Positions 10,371 to 20,034 of a stretch of 52,873 nucleotides of DNA are shown here, one piece after another. Source of the DNA: Mesostigma viride (taxonomy: Eukaryota > Streptophyta > Mesostigmatophyceae > Mesostigmatales > Mesostigmataceae); contig RPFO01001915.1 in the NCBI GenBank assembly GCA_009746045.1, positions 1-52,873 of the forward strand. The letters run 5' to 3'. The position numbers and the translations under genes are program-made. Under the pieces are notes generated by a model. The model saw only the letters and a program-made list of their open reading frames with translations, searched no databases and was not told the origin of the DNA. Numbering within the stretch: the stretch's first letter is position 1; every line of letters begins with the position of its first letter.

Positions 10371-11624
10371 TCACGTCTGGCGCTGCTGTTGCTGAGCGGG
10401 GGTGAGGTCGTCATCCAGCGTCCAGGTGAGGTCGTGCAACCGCTTGCGACGAGAGAGGAACCGCTGCTTATCCTCAGGGGAGGGGAACGGGTGAGTAGGA
10501 CTGGTGGGGGAGCCGCCTTGTCCCGTGAATGGGGAAGGCGGTGGGCACCCGCTCAGTGCTACCTCACCTACCAGGCCCATGAGGGTAAGAAGCTGGTTCT
10601 TGAGCTCGTCAGCAAGAGAGGTTGACGTCTCACCTGGCTTCTGGGGGAAGCGACGTAGCACCACTCGGCACTCGCGGCGAGCGCGGTCGGTGACCTCCCG
10701 TTGCTGGGCCTGGGGGTGGTTCTCCAGCTCCTGGAGCTTTGTGGCGATGGCGTCGGTGGTGGAGGCGGTCGCTGACCGCAGCAGGTCCGCGTAGGAGAGC
10801 GGCGGGAGGTCGCCAACATCCTGCCGGGGTGGCTGGGATGCAATGGTGGCCGTCTGCTCCGCGATCTTGGGGACCTGTGTGGCCAGGGCCTCGGTGTGGG
10901 CGGTGATGGCCTCAAGCTTCTTCAGGAGCACGCCACACTTGCCCTCCACCTGGTTAAGGCGAGAGACAAGTGCAGCATGCGTTTCCGAAGCCTGCGCCGC
11001 GGTGTGTAGCGCCGTGAACTGGGGTTGTAGCTTGTGGACGACCTTGGTTTCCACGTTAAAGACCCGGGCCTCGACCTTGTTGAGCGTGGTGTTCAGTGAT
11101 GTCAGCTGCTCGGCCAGCGGCCAGGTCACGTGCTCCTCCAGCACTGCGCGGAGGTCATCCTTGCAGAGGGAGGAAGCCGATGGGGCTGCCGGCTGTGCGG
11201 GGGCTGGGGTGCGGAGCGTGCGGGTGATGTCGGCGAGGGGGATCTGGAATTGGCTGGTCAAGATAAACAGGCGTTGTTGTACTTCGTCCAAAGCATAGAG
11301 CCAGGACATGTCTCCATTGTAGTCGATAGCCGCCCCCCCCTTGTTGGGCACGAAGAGCTTCCGCTCCTGTTCGAGGAACTGGAGAACTTCAATGCATTCC
11401 TGCGGCGACAATTCTTGCCACCCGGTGAAGCCGAATCGTCGGTTGCCGGGGAGGAACTGGCTCCATTTGCGAGGTTTCTTGGGCTCAGGCGAGGCGCTGG
11501 GCGATGGGGCTGCTGGCGGTGGGTTGGCGAGCCCAGGCGGCTGGGCAAGAACGATGGCGAGCGGGTTGGGCTGGGAGCCGGTAAGCTCCTTGTCCAAAAC
11601 CCGTTTTGCTTTAGGGGTCGTCAT
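10371..11624 (-). CDS. L1-type ORF1 protein, type A (417 residues)
   Basis: Longest intact ORF1 in the window. Residues 1-60 are Pro/Ala-rich and disordered; 60-130 contain a conserved block (WQELSPQECIEVLQFLEQER); about 150-260 is helical and probably coiled coil (NTTLNKVEARVFNVETKVVH); about 315-400 contain RRECRVVLRRFPQK, then FLSRRKRLHDLTWTLDDDLT, the order seen in L1 ORF1p RRM and C-terminal domains. L1 ORF1p binds RNA as a trimer with nucleic-acid chaperone activity. Translation stops at a TGA in ...QQQQRQT. One base later the alternative frame continues DLWPEYLRHKQ...YWRGGDLMINHKMW to a TAG at 10259-10261, which is the missing C-terminal domain. The decayed copy at about 4160 has the same break, so it predates both insertions. 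Confidence 0.8.
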   Translation of the reverse strand: MTTPKAKRVLDKELTGSQPNPLAIVLAQPPGLANPPPAAPSPSASPEPKKPRKWSQFLPGNRRFGFTGWQELSPQECIEVLQFLEQERKLFVPNKGGAAIDYNGDMSWLYALDEVQQRLFILTSQFQIPLADITRTLRTPAPAQPAAPSASSLCKDDLRAVLEEHVTWPLAEQLTSLNTTLNKVEARVFNVETKVVHKLQPQFTALHTAAQASETHAALVSRLNQVEGKCGVLLKKLEAITAHTEALATQVPKIAEQTATIASQPPRQDVGDLPPLSYADLLRSATASTTDAIATKLQELENHPQAQQREVTDRARRECRVVLRRFPQKPGETSTSLADELKNQLLTLMGLVGEVALSGCPPPSPFTGQGGSPTSPTHPFPSPEDKQRFLSRRKRLHDLTWTLDDDLTPAQQQQRQT

Positions 11625-12004
11625 AGCTGCCTGTCACGTGATAACTTCGGCAATACTGCGTTTCAGCCGTAACCGATTATACTGGCGGGTGCGTCTCAAA
11701 AAAGCGCATCGAATGCAAGTGGTCTGACCGAATTCGGGGCTCAGATGCAAAAGATCTGAACTCCGCCGGACGTCAGCCATACCGGCGTCAGCCATTTTCG
11801 TCGTGTTCTCTAGAAGGAATCTAGATCTAGTTAATCAGCCTGCATAGTACATTTAAGTTAATGTGCTGATCGACCAATCAATTATTCCGCTCGGGCCAGG
11901 AAACAGTGCACGGTTGCAAATCATATCGTACTGGGCATCGACTATACAGTAATCGTACTGCAGCTTTATACAATTTGATCACATACATTCTGGACATTCC
12001 TGAG

Positions 12005-12306
12005 GGGTATGCTCCTGTTTAATCTCCCCACGGGCCCCGCGGCCCGTTGCTAGCCAGGGTAGAAGTCCGCAGGTGGAGGTTATTGGCCCCGAGGATATAG
12101 CCGCTACACTACCGCCTCGTCTGCCATTACAGTAGAGGACAGCTCGGATGAGGATTACATCCCCATCTATAGTGCTTAATGGTTGGGGAATGATGCAGAC
12201 GATATTTGTTTATACTTTTGTGTAATTATTTTTTTTCTAATGAGATTAGCATACTACTCCGTGGCATGCCTTTGCGCATGACACTCAAGTACTTACTTAC
12301 TTATTC
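12005..12306 (+). mobile_element. SINE-like repeat R1, nearly full length
   Basis: Starts GAGGGGTATGCTCC, then a perfect hairpin ACGGGCC-CCGC-GGCCCGT, then GTCCGCAGGTGGAG, CTACACTACCGCC, GAGGACAGCTCGGATGAGGA and TAATGAGATTAGCATA, and ends in AAGTACTTACTTACTTA. The same order occurs at 19676-19958 and, inverted, at 38152-38446. Length near 300 bases, no ORF and a short-repeat 3' tail fit a SINE or LINE-3'-derived element. No clear Pol III A/B boxes are seen. The stretch 12307-12653 shows nothing further. Confidence 0.7.
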
Positions 12307-12653
12307 TGGACAGATTTAGCACACGTACTGGTGCATGTCCGGCATAATTTGCATGCCATACGACCAATCTGAAGCAAACAAGCGGCTCGGGTTCAGGGAC
12401 TGCATCATCGAGCAAGTACTTGGGAAGTCTGCACCTTGCCGTTTGCATGTCCCTGCCATGTGCATAGCTGGTACGGCGCTCTTGTGCATACGCACGCCAC
12501 CCCGCAAGTCAGTTCCCACACATCAGCCCTTTCTTATTTCTCCTGGGAAGCGATGTCGATTGCTTTGCACGCTAGTGGCAGCACGTGAAGTGTGCACAAT
12601 GTCGGGTCCAAGACCTGACAGTGTGCCCACTTGCTAGTAGCCCGTAACAACTA

Positions 12654-13898
12654 CTAGGTCAAAGGGGGGATTCGCCTGCCAACGCATGGCGGCGGTGCAT
12701 TGTCATAAATCTCCACCTCCATCACTCCCCTGCTCTCCCAATTGTACAACAGCGCCGACTCGTAGTTCAACCGGTGCGCGTCCCACGTGATAGGCGGCGC
12801 CTGGTAGTAGTGGCCCTTCCCTCCCCCTAGCCCATATATGCTAATACTGGCACAGTACTGCGCACTTGCAAGCACCGCACGGAACCCCTGTGTTGGCTCC
12901 AACAGCCGCGGCAGCGAGAAACCCTCAGGGAGCACCGACACCATCTCCCACATCATCGCATCCGAAGACAAGAGCTGCATCTTGTCCATGCCGGTGGTCG
13001 GCACGCCCAACGTGTCCCGCAGCACCCGGCAATTTCTATTTCTGGACTCTGCCCCCTTATTCTCATCGCTCAGGATGATTAACCCGGGGTCCGCGTCCTT
13101 CTCGCCCTTGCTCACAAACCGCTGCCCCTTGGCCAGCTGCTGCACGATCCAGGACTCCATCTGCCAGTTGTGGAACGCAATGTCAGTGCGTGCGCCCACG
13201 TCGCGCTCGTACCCTGCCACGGGGGCCCCATTGATGCGGATGACGGTATTGTAGCGATCGATCTCAGGACCACAGGAGCTGTGCGACAGCACATCGCTGC
13301 TAAACACCATCGCACACGCCCCCCATGCGCCCACGCTAGACAGAGGCACCGCGGGATTGTTGGCTGTGACGCGGACGCAGCGACGCGCACGGGAGCCAGG
13401 TGGCGTGGGCGGCCGCGCGGGCGTGGTCAGGTTTAGCTGCGGCTTACCCTGCAGGGTTCCTCCTGGCGGCGCGCCCCGCGACTGCAGGAACTGCAGCATC
13501 AGCGAGTCGTCAGGGTTTCCCTCACAGCTGAGCAGCGGCTGGAAGGAGTGGAGTCGGACAACACTGACGTCCAAGCGTGCGGCGTCCGCCTCGGGAATGT
13601 GACAGCTGAAATTAGAGCGGGGCCCGTACCCGGGATGGGCCTGCTCGCGCGGCTTCACCGTCACTCGCGGAAAAATGCGGACGATGCGCACGCGACACGT
13701 CGCAGGGAGGTCCAGCGCAGGGTTGTCGGCTTGAACAAGAAGCGCTACTAGTAACAGGGTCATGATGCCACACCATTGTCGACATAATGGTCGACAGAAC
13801 ACCGGCCGGAAATCACGGCGCCGGCAGGTGACGACCGAATCAGGATCACACGGACTATCATCCACCAACGCGCATGAAAAAATTTGCCGCCCGACCAT
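12654..13898 (-). CDS. GT29 sialyltransferase-like glycosyltransferase
   Basis: A single open frame of 414 residues. Residues 46-56 (MTLLLVALLVQ) look like a signal peptide or signal anchor, so translation probably starts at the ATG at 13761-13763 (369 residues), which suits a Golgi or secretory enzyme. The sialylmotifs are visible: motif L around 190-235 (WGACAMVFSSDVL, CGPEIDRYNTVIRINGAP, VGARTDIAFHNW), motif S around 335-360 (PTQGFRAVLASAQYCASISI then YG), motif III-like GHYY, and motif VS HRLNYE near 375-380 with the His and Glu of HX4E. Family knowledge: GT29 enzymes transfer sialic-acid-type sugars from CMP donors; in algae the substrate is not established. It has no introns and is flanked on both sides by retroelements. 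No frame damage is visible, so it is probably active. Confidence 0.9.
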   Translation of the reverse strand: MVGRQIFSCALVDDSPCDPDSVVTCRRRDFRPVFCRPLCRQWCGIMTLLLVALLVQADNPALDLPATCRVRIVRIFPRVTVKPREQAHPGYGPRSNFSCHIPEADAARLDVSVVRLHSFQPLLSCEGNPDDSLMLQFLQSRGAPPGGTLQGKPQLNLTTPARPPTPPGSRARRCVRVTANNPAVPLSSVGAWGACAMVFSSDVLSHSSCGPEIDRYNTVIRINGAPVAGYERDVGARTDIAFHNWQMESWIVQQLAKGQRFVSKGEKDADPGLIILSDENKGAESRNRNCRVLRDTLGVPTTGMDKMQLLSSDAMMWEMVSVLPEGFSLPRLLEPTQGFRAVLASAQYCASISIYGLGGGKGHYYQAPPITWDAHRLNYESALLYNWESRGVMEVEIYDNAPPPCVGRRIPPLT

Positions 13899-14800
13899 AT
13901 TTGGCCGCGTCTGGCTTGCGAGAATAGAATCCTACTCCCCTCTTGTTAAATGCATTGTCGTTGGCTGCCGCAAATTGTTTACCATTGGCGACCTTCACTG
14001 GAAGAACAACTCGTGAGAACGCCGTTCTGCGTGATGCGATGACTCCACGGTGGCCGCTCTCGCTTTTTACCATGCATTATAATATGACCCACAACGCCTG
14101 GTGGATCTCAGTGTTTGTCAGACATTCAAACAGGTTCCCACCCTCGTCGGTACTGTATTTCGAAAAGCCCTCGATTCAAGATGAGGCTTGTTTACCTCGT
14201 AGGGACACACGAGCAGCCCGAGCCGGTCATCTCGTCCACATGTTTGAACCTTTCAGTGCTATACTACAACATTAGATGACTACAGCGTATAAAACAGGAA
14301 AATTCGAGTGCCTTGCTAGCAGAAAAGACAGCTAACAGCGTAATTTACAACATCCTGTGGACGTGAGCTGGACGCTGGTTGCCCCGACTTCCATGCCTTG
14401 CCGCCCGCGGGCCGCGAATGTTCGGGCATCGGAGTTTCCGCAGTACAGTGTGCAGTTTCTGGTTTTGTTGTTGTTGCCCGGCCACGCCGCACATCAAGGT
14501 TCTTGCACTCGGCCACGTGTGGCGTTTTCAACTTCCGGAACAACTTCTGACTCGGCCACCGTGTTGCTTTTAGCCAATAAAAATTGGGCCCGGCACGGCC
14601 ACGTGTGGCGTGGCACCTTTCGTCAAACTCTCCTCGGTGCAGCGACGTGATTCTCCTGTGCAGAAACTACAAGTAGACCGGCGCGGCGCTACAACGGCCA
14701 ATATTACAGGCTACAGCGAGTGAGTGTTTCGACTGATTTCCGGTGAAATAGGTGTTCTGTTCACTACCCTCAGAGGGTAACCAGCTGGTCGATACGTGGT
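13899..14800. other. Gene-free spacer upstream of the GT29 gene
   Basis: No credible ORF. It contains two perfect GCCACGTGTGGC palindromes (about 14511-14522 and 14601-14612), G-box-like CACGTG cores that could be bZIP/bHLH sites, and copies of a dispersed R3 end (TTTCCGGTGAAATAGGTGTTCTG at 14740-14762; CCAATAAAAATTGGGCC at 14574-14590). The promoter of the GT29 gene would be expected near 13900-14100. Confidence 0.4.
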
Positions 14801-16765
14801 ACCTCTTGAATTGAATTGAATTGAATTGTAACATAACTCCGTTGGGAGTATATGTAGCACATAGCCCTTGAGAGGGGGCATATGGCCTATCATACATCCT
14901 AAGCTACTTCCTGCAAGGGTGGGGATGTAAAGGACCCTTGCTCTAGGTGCACCAGGGCACGTGCATCCCCATGATCTTCAAGCTATGCCCAGCGAAGGGG
15001 GAGCCTGTCCGCATGGGGGGGAAGATCAGCATAGCTATACAAAAAGCTAGGGCATGGCGTCTCAGCAGAGAGTTACTCCCTGCATGGGCACAACATAACT
15101 AAATAAAGCTAGGCATCATCTGGAGTGTGGCTCATCATAGGCACACATGTACATGATTAAATAAAGCGCGTGGCTTAGCTGGGATAGGGCCTCTAGGAGG
15201 CGTACATGTACATGGCCACGGTCTATCTATTCTACACTACTGCTGTATTCCCCTAAGCTGGGGCGCCTGGAGTCGCTGGGGCCGCGGGGGTCGCCTGCCA
15301 GGGCTTGTGGCCGACGTAGATGGCCGCCCCCTTCCAGTACACCGGCTGCCCCGCCTTGGTCTGCCGGAGCTGGAGGTAGGTCGGCCATAGCTCCCGTCGC
15401 CGTTGTTGCTGCGCCAGGGTCAGGTCGTCATCAAGGGTGAAGAGAGTCTTCTCGAGCCGCTTGCGGCGTCTGAGAAAAGAAATCTTGTCCGCCGGGGTCT
15501 TAATTAAAGGTGAGAAGGAGCGGGGGCGGCCCTGCCTTACCCCGCGCGCGGGGAAGGCGGTGGGCGGCCAGCTCGATCTCACCAGTAAGGCCCATGCGAT
15601 CAAGGATTTCTCTCTCAAAAGCACGCGCAAGCTTCTCGGAATTCTCACCTTCCTCCATCTTGAGATTCTTGACAATGACGTTAAGGCTGCGCTTGGCGAG
15701 CTCGGCCTCCTCGCGGAGGTCAAGCGTCTGCCGCTGGAGCTGTGCTGCGACGGCGGAGGTGGTGGAGGTGGTGTGCTGCTTAAGCATGTCCGCCCAGGTC
15801 GTGATGGGAGGAGCATCGCCGGCCAGGCCAGCAGGGGCTGGCTTGGCGGCAATGTCCTTCACCGCCTGGGCGGTGAGGCCGGCGGTGTTCTGCAGGACCT
15901 CGATGGCGATTGCGTTGTCCTTAAGACGCTGGTCGATTTCACGGAGCTGGGCGGTGATGGCGTCGGAGGTGGGGGTGGTGGCGGTGGAGGAGGCGAGGAG
16001 GGTGGCGGTGGCGGTGGGGATGGTGGAGAGGAGGGGGAGCTCGGCAGCCAGCGTGCTGCCCATGGCCGCCACATCTGCAGCGATGGGGGCCACGTGCTGC
16101 TCGAGGGCCTCCTTGAGGAGTGAGCGGATGGAGGATTCGGTTAAGGTGGTGGTGAGGGGCTTTGGGGGCCAAAGCTCCTCCATGGAGCGTCCAAGGAGGG
16201 AAAAGAGGGCGAATTGCTGGAGGTGGGGGCGGCGGGCGTGGAGGACGTCTCTGCCGAAATCTCGCCTCTGGAGGCGGGCATTGACAAGGCGACCTTGGTG
16301 GAAAAGCTGCTTGCACAGTTCTAGAAGAGAGGCATGCGTCCCGAAAAACACATTGCCCAGGGTGCGATCGGGTGTAAGCTTGTCAAAATAGCCGGGCTGG
16401 CTGGCGTCAAAGTCGTACTCATCCAGCAGCCCGTCAGGGCGACTGCGCTTGGGTTCGGGCGCCGCTGCTGGCGATGCGGGCGCAGCAGGGGGCTGGACGA
16501 CCACTAGAGCTTGGCTAGTGGCGCCGCTGCCTTCTGGGCCGGTGGGCGAAGCTGCAGCCGAAGCTGCAGACGTATTTTCATTGCCGAGCGCAGCCGTCAG
16601 GCTGCGTTGCGTCGATGGGCGTTTGCTCATCGTATATTGCGTAATAGCGTCGGAAAATTATATCAGCATGTGCGTCTTAGAAAGACGAAGCGATTGTGAT
16701 ATTCACGACTAAATTCGGTGCTCAAACGTGAAAGTTATGAGCGCCGCCGTCAGCCATGGCTACCT
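14800..16765 (-). mobile_element. ORF1-only ('half-LINE') retroelement, type B, nearly complete
   Basis: Tail of TTGAA repeats (14807-14827 on plus), terminal stem-loop ACTCC-CAAC-GGAGT (14836-14849), 3' UTR (14850-15252) homologous to that of the type A element, ORF1 (15253-16630) and a leader to about 16765 that contains the GTCTTAGAAAGAC motif seen in the copy at about 8660. As with type A there is no ORF2. The two types differ in most of the N-terminal half of ORF1 but share the C-terminal domains and 3' UTR, so the ORF1-only form has diversified. Confidence 0.75.
15253..16630 (-). pseudogene. L1-type ORF1 protein, type B, with one frame break
   Basis: Frame 1 runs 16630-15500 (376 residues: MSKRPSTQRSLTAAL at the start, Pro/Ala-rich region, helical middle AITAQLREIDQRLKDN, then RSLNVIVKNLKMEEGENSEK and RMGLTGEIELAAHRLPRA, which is the L1 ORF1p RRM-like region). 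It stops at a TAA inside TTTAATTAAGAC. The next frame continues KTPADKISFLRRRKRLEK, FTLDDDLTLAQQQRRRELWP and VYWKGAAIYVGHKPW to 15253, which is the C-terminal domain. TTAATTAA looks like a 4-base duplication of TTAA, because the decayed copy at 5030-5045 has the short version. Without it the protein would be about 457 residues. Confidence 0.75.
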
Positions 16766-16794
16766 CGTGGCTCGTGGCTCGTGGCTTGCCACGG

Positions 16795-17005
16795 AGTACT
16801 GTGGTACCTCTTAACCTAATGATATTCCTATTGGTTAATAAAAATACCCATTTACCCGGAAATAGGTGTTCTGATTTGGTGTTGTTTATTTCCATAATTA
16901 TACCAGTTAAGTTAACCCAGGTATGCCACAAATACATAGCCAAACATGCACCGACCTACAGTAGTTGTGCCGGCCTACTGAAATTGGGGTGCCCGGATTA
17001 ATAAG
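16795..17005 (+). repeat. Dispersed repeat R3
   Basis: ATACCCATTTACCCGGAAATAGGTGTTCTG, then TTATTTCCATAATTATACCA, TTAACCCAGGTATGCCACAA and AATTGGGGTGCCCGG. The same blocks occur in inverse order and orientation at 33460-33585, with end fragments at 14740, 33240-33290 and 33825-33865. No ORF. The class is unknown. Confidence 0.6.
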
Positions 17006-17139
17006 GCGCGCCCTGCGACCATGGTAGCCATCAAGTACTGAAGATATGTCGGCGTCCAGCGTGAGTGTAAAGACCTTATTCATTCCCATGATGAGTGCAT
17101 GAAAGACTTCCAGTGGGTTGGGGGCATCATTGTTAGGGC

Positions 17140-17900
17140 CCGGGTCGCATTAATTAACTGATTAATTAGACTAGTCGTGCTCCCGTTGGGGAGTCACGGA
17201 GCATTAACCCCGATGGATGGATGGACGGATGGATGGGTGCAAACAGTCCTACCGGTCTAATCTATCTACATCAGCTACCTACGACATCTATCTAACAGCA
17301 TTCTAACTACAACATCTATCTCAAGACAGCCTCACGCTGCCCTAGGGGCGGGAGCTGGCTGGCGTGCCTCCGCCCACGGGTTTGCACACGCGGGCGCTTC
17401 CCCACAGGGGGGGCTCCTTGTCCTCTATGACCTGGGCCCACTTGGCCTTGTCCATCATCTTCGTCCAGGTCACGGAGAGGCCTAGGCCCCCCTGCATGTC
17501 CTCTACTAGCTGTTCTTTGAAGGTGCGCGCCTTGCCGCGGCGTCTAACATGGCTGGGCCCGGCCCACGTCAGGAGGTCCCATACTTTGTGTTGTTCCGTC
17601 GCCTGGAGCCAGTATCGACGCATGGCCAGGTTCCCGGCAAGAGGATATAAACCGGCGGACCACGTCGGCACCTCGGTCTAGTGTACTCGGCACGTAGCGT
17701 GGAGACCGACGGTCTCGTTGCGTACTTGCCAAATGGTGTGGAGCATCGTCGTACGTAGCCATATCCATGCCATCTCAGAGTCTGGTTGGCGGTGATGAGC
17801 CGGCTCGCGTCCCGTAATCCCGTGATGCCGAAAATAACCGTACAATAGTGTGACGGTCGGTGGGTGGTGATGTAACAGCTATCCACTTCTTTGCCCATAT
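17140..17900 (-). pseudogene. LINE ORF2 C-terminus and 3' UTR (third LINE lineage), 5'-truncated
   Basis: The minus strand encodes RRRGKARTFKEQLVEDMQGG, LGLSVTWTKMMDKAKWAQVI to a stop at 17342-17344, the kind of end seen in many LINE ORF2 proteins; upstream, in another frame, ANQTLRWHGYGYVRR resembles the usual RW-GH-R motif. The 3' UTR (17160-17341) has a GGAT microsatellite, a CTCCC-CAAC-GGGAG stem-loop in sense (17180-17193) and a TTAAT tail. It is 5'-truncated at about 17900 where the next LINE begins. Confidence 0.6.
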
Positions 17901-17904
17901 ATAG

Positions 17905-18800
17905 ATATATATATATTTTAAAAATATAATTACTTACAGCAGAGTGAAATCACTCAAACCAAAACAAACGCCCAGCTAGAAACCTATATACAGAGCCATG
18001 TCAAAGCTCTATACTACGATAAGACCAATGGAAACGCCTACTAACGGGAGGAACCTAATAGCCCTGCTGCACCGCAAAATCAGCCCGCGTACGGCGGAGC
18101 ATGATGTCAGCCATGGCCCGAGTCAGCGCCACCGACAAGCGCTGACGCCAATATGACGTCCAGGTCCGCGCCGACCATGGGGCCCGCTGGCCCTCCAGGT
18201 CCAGCCGGTCCTCCCGGAGCCGGCAACACTCCTTGAAGAAGGCGGAGGTCAGGGGCCCCATGGCCCCAAACTCCTCCAGGACAAAGGGCACCACACGATG
18301 GTGCCCGACGTCGCCGTAGGCCAGGAGCTTGGCCCGCTCCGCCCGGTCCGCCGTGTAACCTGCCGTGAGGGAGGCCCCAGCCACGTGGCTAAGAGCCAAG
18401 GGCCGCGCCACCGAAACGTCAATAAGCAGATGCCGGCCACCCCCCTCAAAGTCCAGCACCACGATGTCAGGCCGGTGGTTGGGGGAATAGAAGGCAGCGC
18501 CATCCGCATCCTCGGACCGGATGTTCGCGTGGGGGAAAACCGACCGAATCATGGCGAGCACCACCGTCAGGAGGACAGTGTGCAAATACAAATACCAATT
18601 CTGATTCTGTTGGCCCCCCATGCAGGCAAGGTAGTGAGTCCCCGTGGGATCCAGCGGCTGCCCACAGCTACCACAAGGCCGCCCGGCCGGAACAAGAGGC
18701 TGCGGGGCAAATAGCTGGTGCCGGAGCGCCACCGAGTAGTGGCTGGGAGCCAAGGCGAATGGGGGGGCCATGGGAAGAGCACGAAGGTACGATATATATA
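17905..18800 (-). pseudogene. LINE ORF2 C-terminus with CCHC and PD-(D/E)XK-like tail
   Basis: The frame 18055-18873 ends at a stop at 18055-18057. It contains FALAPSHYSVALRHQLFAPQ, then CGSCGQPLDPTGTHYLAC (C-X2-C-X8-H-X4-C), then FYSPNHRPDIVVLDFEGGGR and HLLIDVSVARP, PFVLEEFGAMGP and RAPWSARTWTSYWRQRLSVA. A CCHC followed by a RPD...D pattern resembles the C-terminal zinc knuckle plus restriction-like endonuclease of R2/NeSL-type elements; no catalytic role is proven here. 3' UTR 17905-18054. Truncated at about 18800, at a TATATATA junction with another LINE. Confidence 0.65.
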
Positions 18801-18804
18801 CCCA

Positions 18805-19680
18805 GCAGCTCCTTGATATACCCGGCAGCCATTGCCAGACCAAGGGCGGTGTCGACCTGGCTGGTGCGAGCAAGGTGTCCTACCGTAGTTTGTGACAAAT
18901 GCTATCCTACGCTGCCTAATCTCGTCCGAAATACGAGGCATACCATGATACAAAGACTCTAATGACGGGCGCTGGGAAAACCCTACGGACCTGTCTGAGC
19001 ATCCTGTAAACCGTGCCGTTGAGCCTAGCTGCCAGTGTGGGTGTGAGTGTCCACGCCTCGGCGCCATACGCGTGAGCACCGTGAGGACGAGGACCTTGAA
19101 GAGCATGCGCTTGCGGCCGGTGCTCGCCCAGGCCCTTCGAGCGCCAGTAGGTGTTGAGCGAACGGAGCCTGGCCCAGGCCAGGCCGATGCGGGTGTCCGG
19201 CACATCGTCTGCAGTGTCAGGGAGCCAACTCCCCAACAGTTTGAAGCGATCGCGGAACGGGACCTCCGTCCCGTCGAGCAGGCGCAGCAGCGGTGGTGTA
19301 CTGGAGGCCCCAATCACCATCGCCTCAGTTTTGACACTAATCTCCAACCCCACCGCCCTCGCCTCCAGGCCCAGACAGTCCAGCCAGGTCTGAATGTGCT
19401 CGGGGCGCGCGATGAGGGTGGTGTCATCCGCATAAATCAGGTCGGCCAGGCGGTAGCCAGGTTTAACCCCACCGTGCGCGCTCTCGTTGAGGATGTCCAA
19501 GCCTGGCTCGAACCCCAAGAGCAGTAAAGCGCGCACGTGCCCGGCGCATGACGTGATCCACGACAACAATGAACAGGTATGGGGACAGGACACAACCTTG
19601 CCACACCCCGTGGTGAAGGGGGAATGGTGGGGTGGTGCCTTAATTCCGCAGTCCGCACTAGTTACTGCCTGTGAGCCCTG
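18805..19680 (-). pseudogene. LINE reverse transcriptase fragment, frame-broken, interrupted by a SINE-like repeat
   Basis: Same lineage as 20035-21782: GVKPGYRLADLIYADDTTLI, GLEISVKTEAMVIGAS, RLLDGTEVPFRDRFKLLGSW, AEAWTLTPTLAARLNGTVYR and MPRISDEIRQRRIAFV can be read across three frames. The catalytic YADD is present but several indels break the frame. Alignment to the other copy stops at GTGAGCCCT (about 19672-19680), exactly where repeat R1 starts, so R1 inserted into or at the end of this copy. Confidence 0.75.
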
Positions 19681-19958
19681 AGGGGTATGCTCCCGTACGT
19701 TTTCTCCCCACGGGCCCCGCGGCCCGTTGCTAGCCATAAGCCAGGGTACAAGTCCGCAGGTGGAGCCGGTTGTTGGCCCTGAGGATAGCCGCTACACTAC
19801 CGCCTCATTTGCCATTACAGTAGAGGACAGCTCGGATGAGGATTATATCCCCATCTAGTGCTTAATGGTTGGGGAATGACGCAGACGATATTTGTTTAAA
19901 CTTAAATTGTGTAATTATTTTTTCTAATGAGATTAGCATAGTTCTCCGTGGCATTAAT
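19676..19958 (+). mobile_element. SINE-like repeat R1
   Basis: Starts CCTGAGGGGTATGCTCC, has the ACGGGCC-CCGC-GGCCCGT hairpin, and runs through GAGGACAGCTCGGATGAGGA and TCTAATGAGATTAGCATA. It lies at the point where the LINE alignment breaks. Its tail merges into a TTAAT-type retroelement terminus at about 19955-20025 that carries the CTCCC-GTTG-GGGAG hairpin (19981-19994) and a short GGAT run. Confidence 0.75.
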
Positions 19959-20034
19959 TGATTAATTTATTAGACTCGTGCTCCCGTTGGGGAGTCACGG
20001 AGCATTAACCCCGATGGATGGATTAAAAAATTAA

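Larger units (their letters stand above)
9735..11815 (-). mobile_element. ORF1-only ('half-LINE') retroelement, type A, nearly complete
   Basis: Reading 3' to 5' along the plus strand: an ATT-type microsatellite tail (9727-9740), terminal stem-loop (9746-9759), 3' UTR of about 500 bases (9745-10258), a single ORF1 (10259/10371-11624), and a 190-base leader to about 11815 shared with the copies at 2640 and 7518. There is no room for ORF2. The leader and 3' end are shared with other copies, so this is the real extent of the element. This is a LINE derivative that kept ORF1 and lost the reverse transcriptase and must be mobilised in trans. The related LINE at 20035-21782 shares its last 45 bases and tail, which makes it the likely partner lineage. 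Confidence 0.75.

Noticed and set aside
15500-15520. Programmed frameshift in type B ORF1
   Set aside because: TTTAATTAAGAC looks like a 4-base TTAA duplication, and the other type B copy lacks it, so private decay is simpler.
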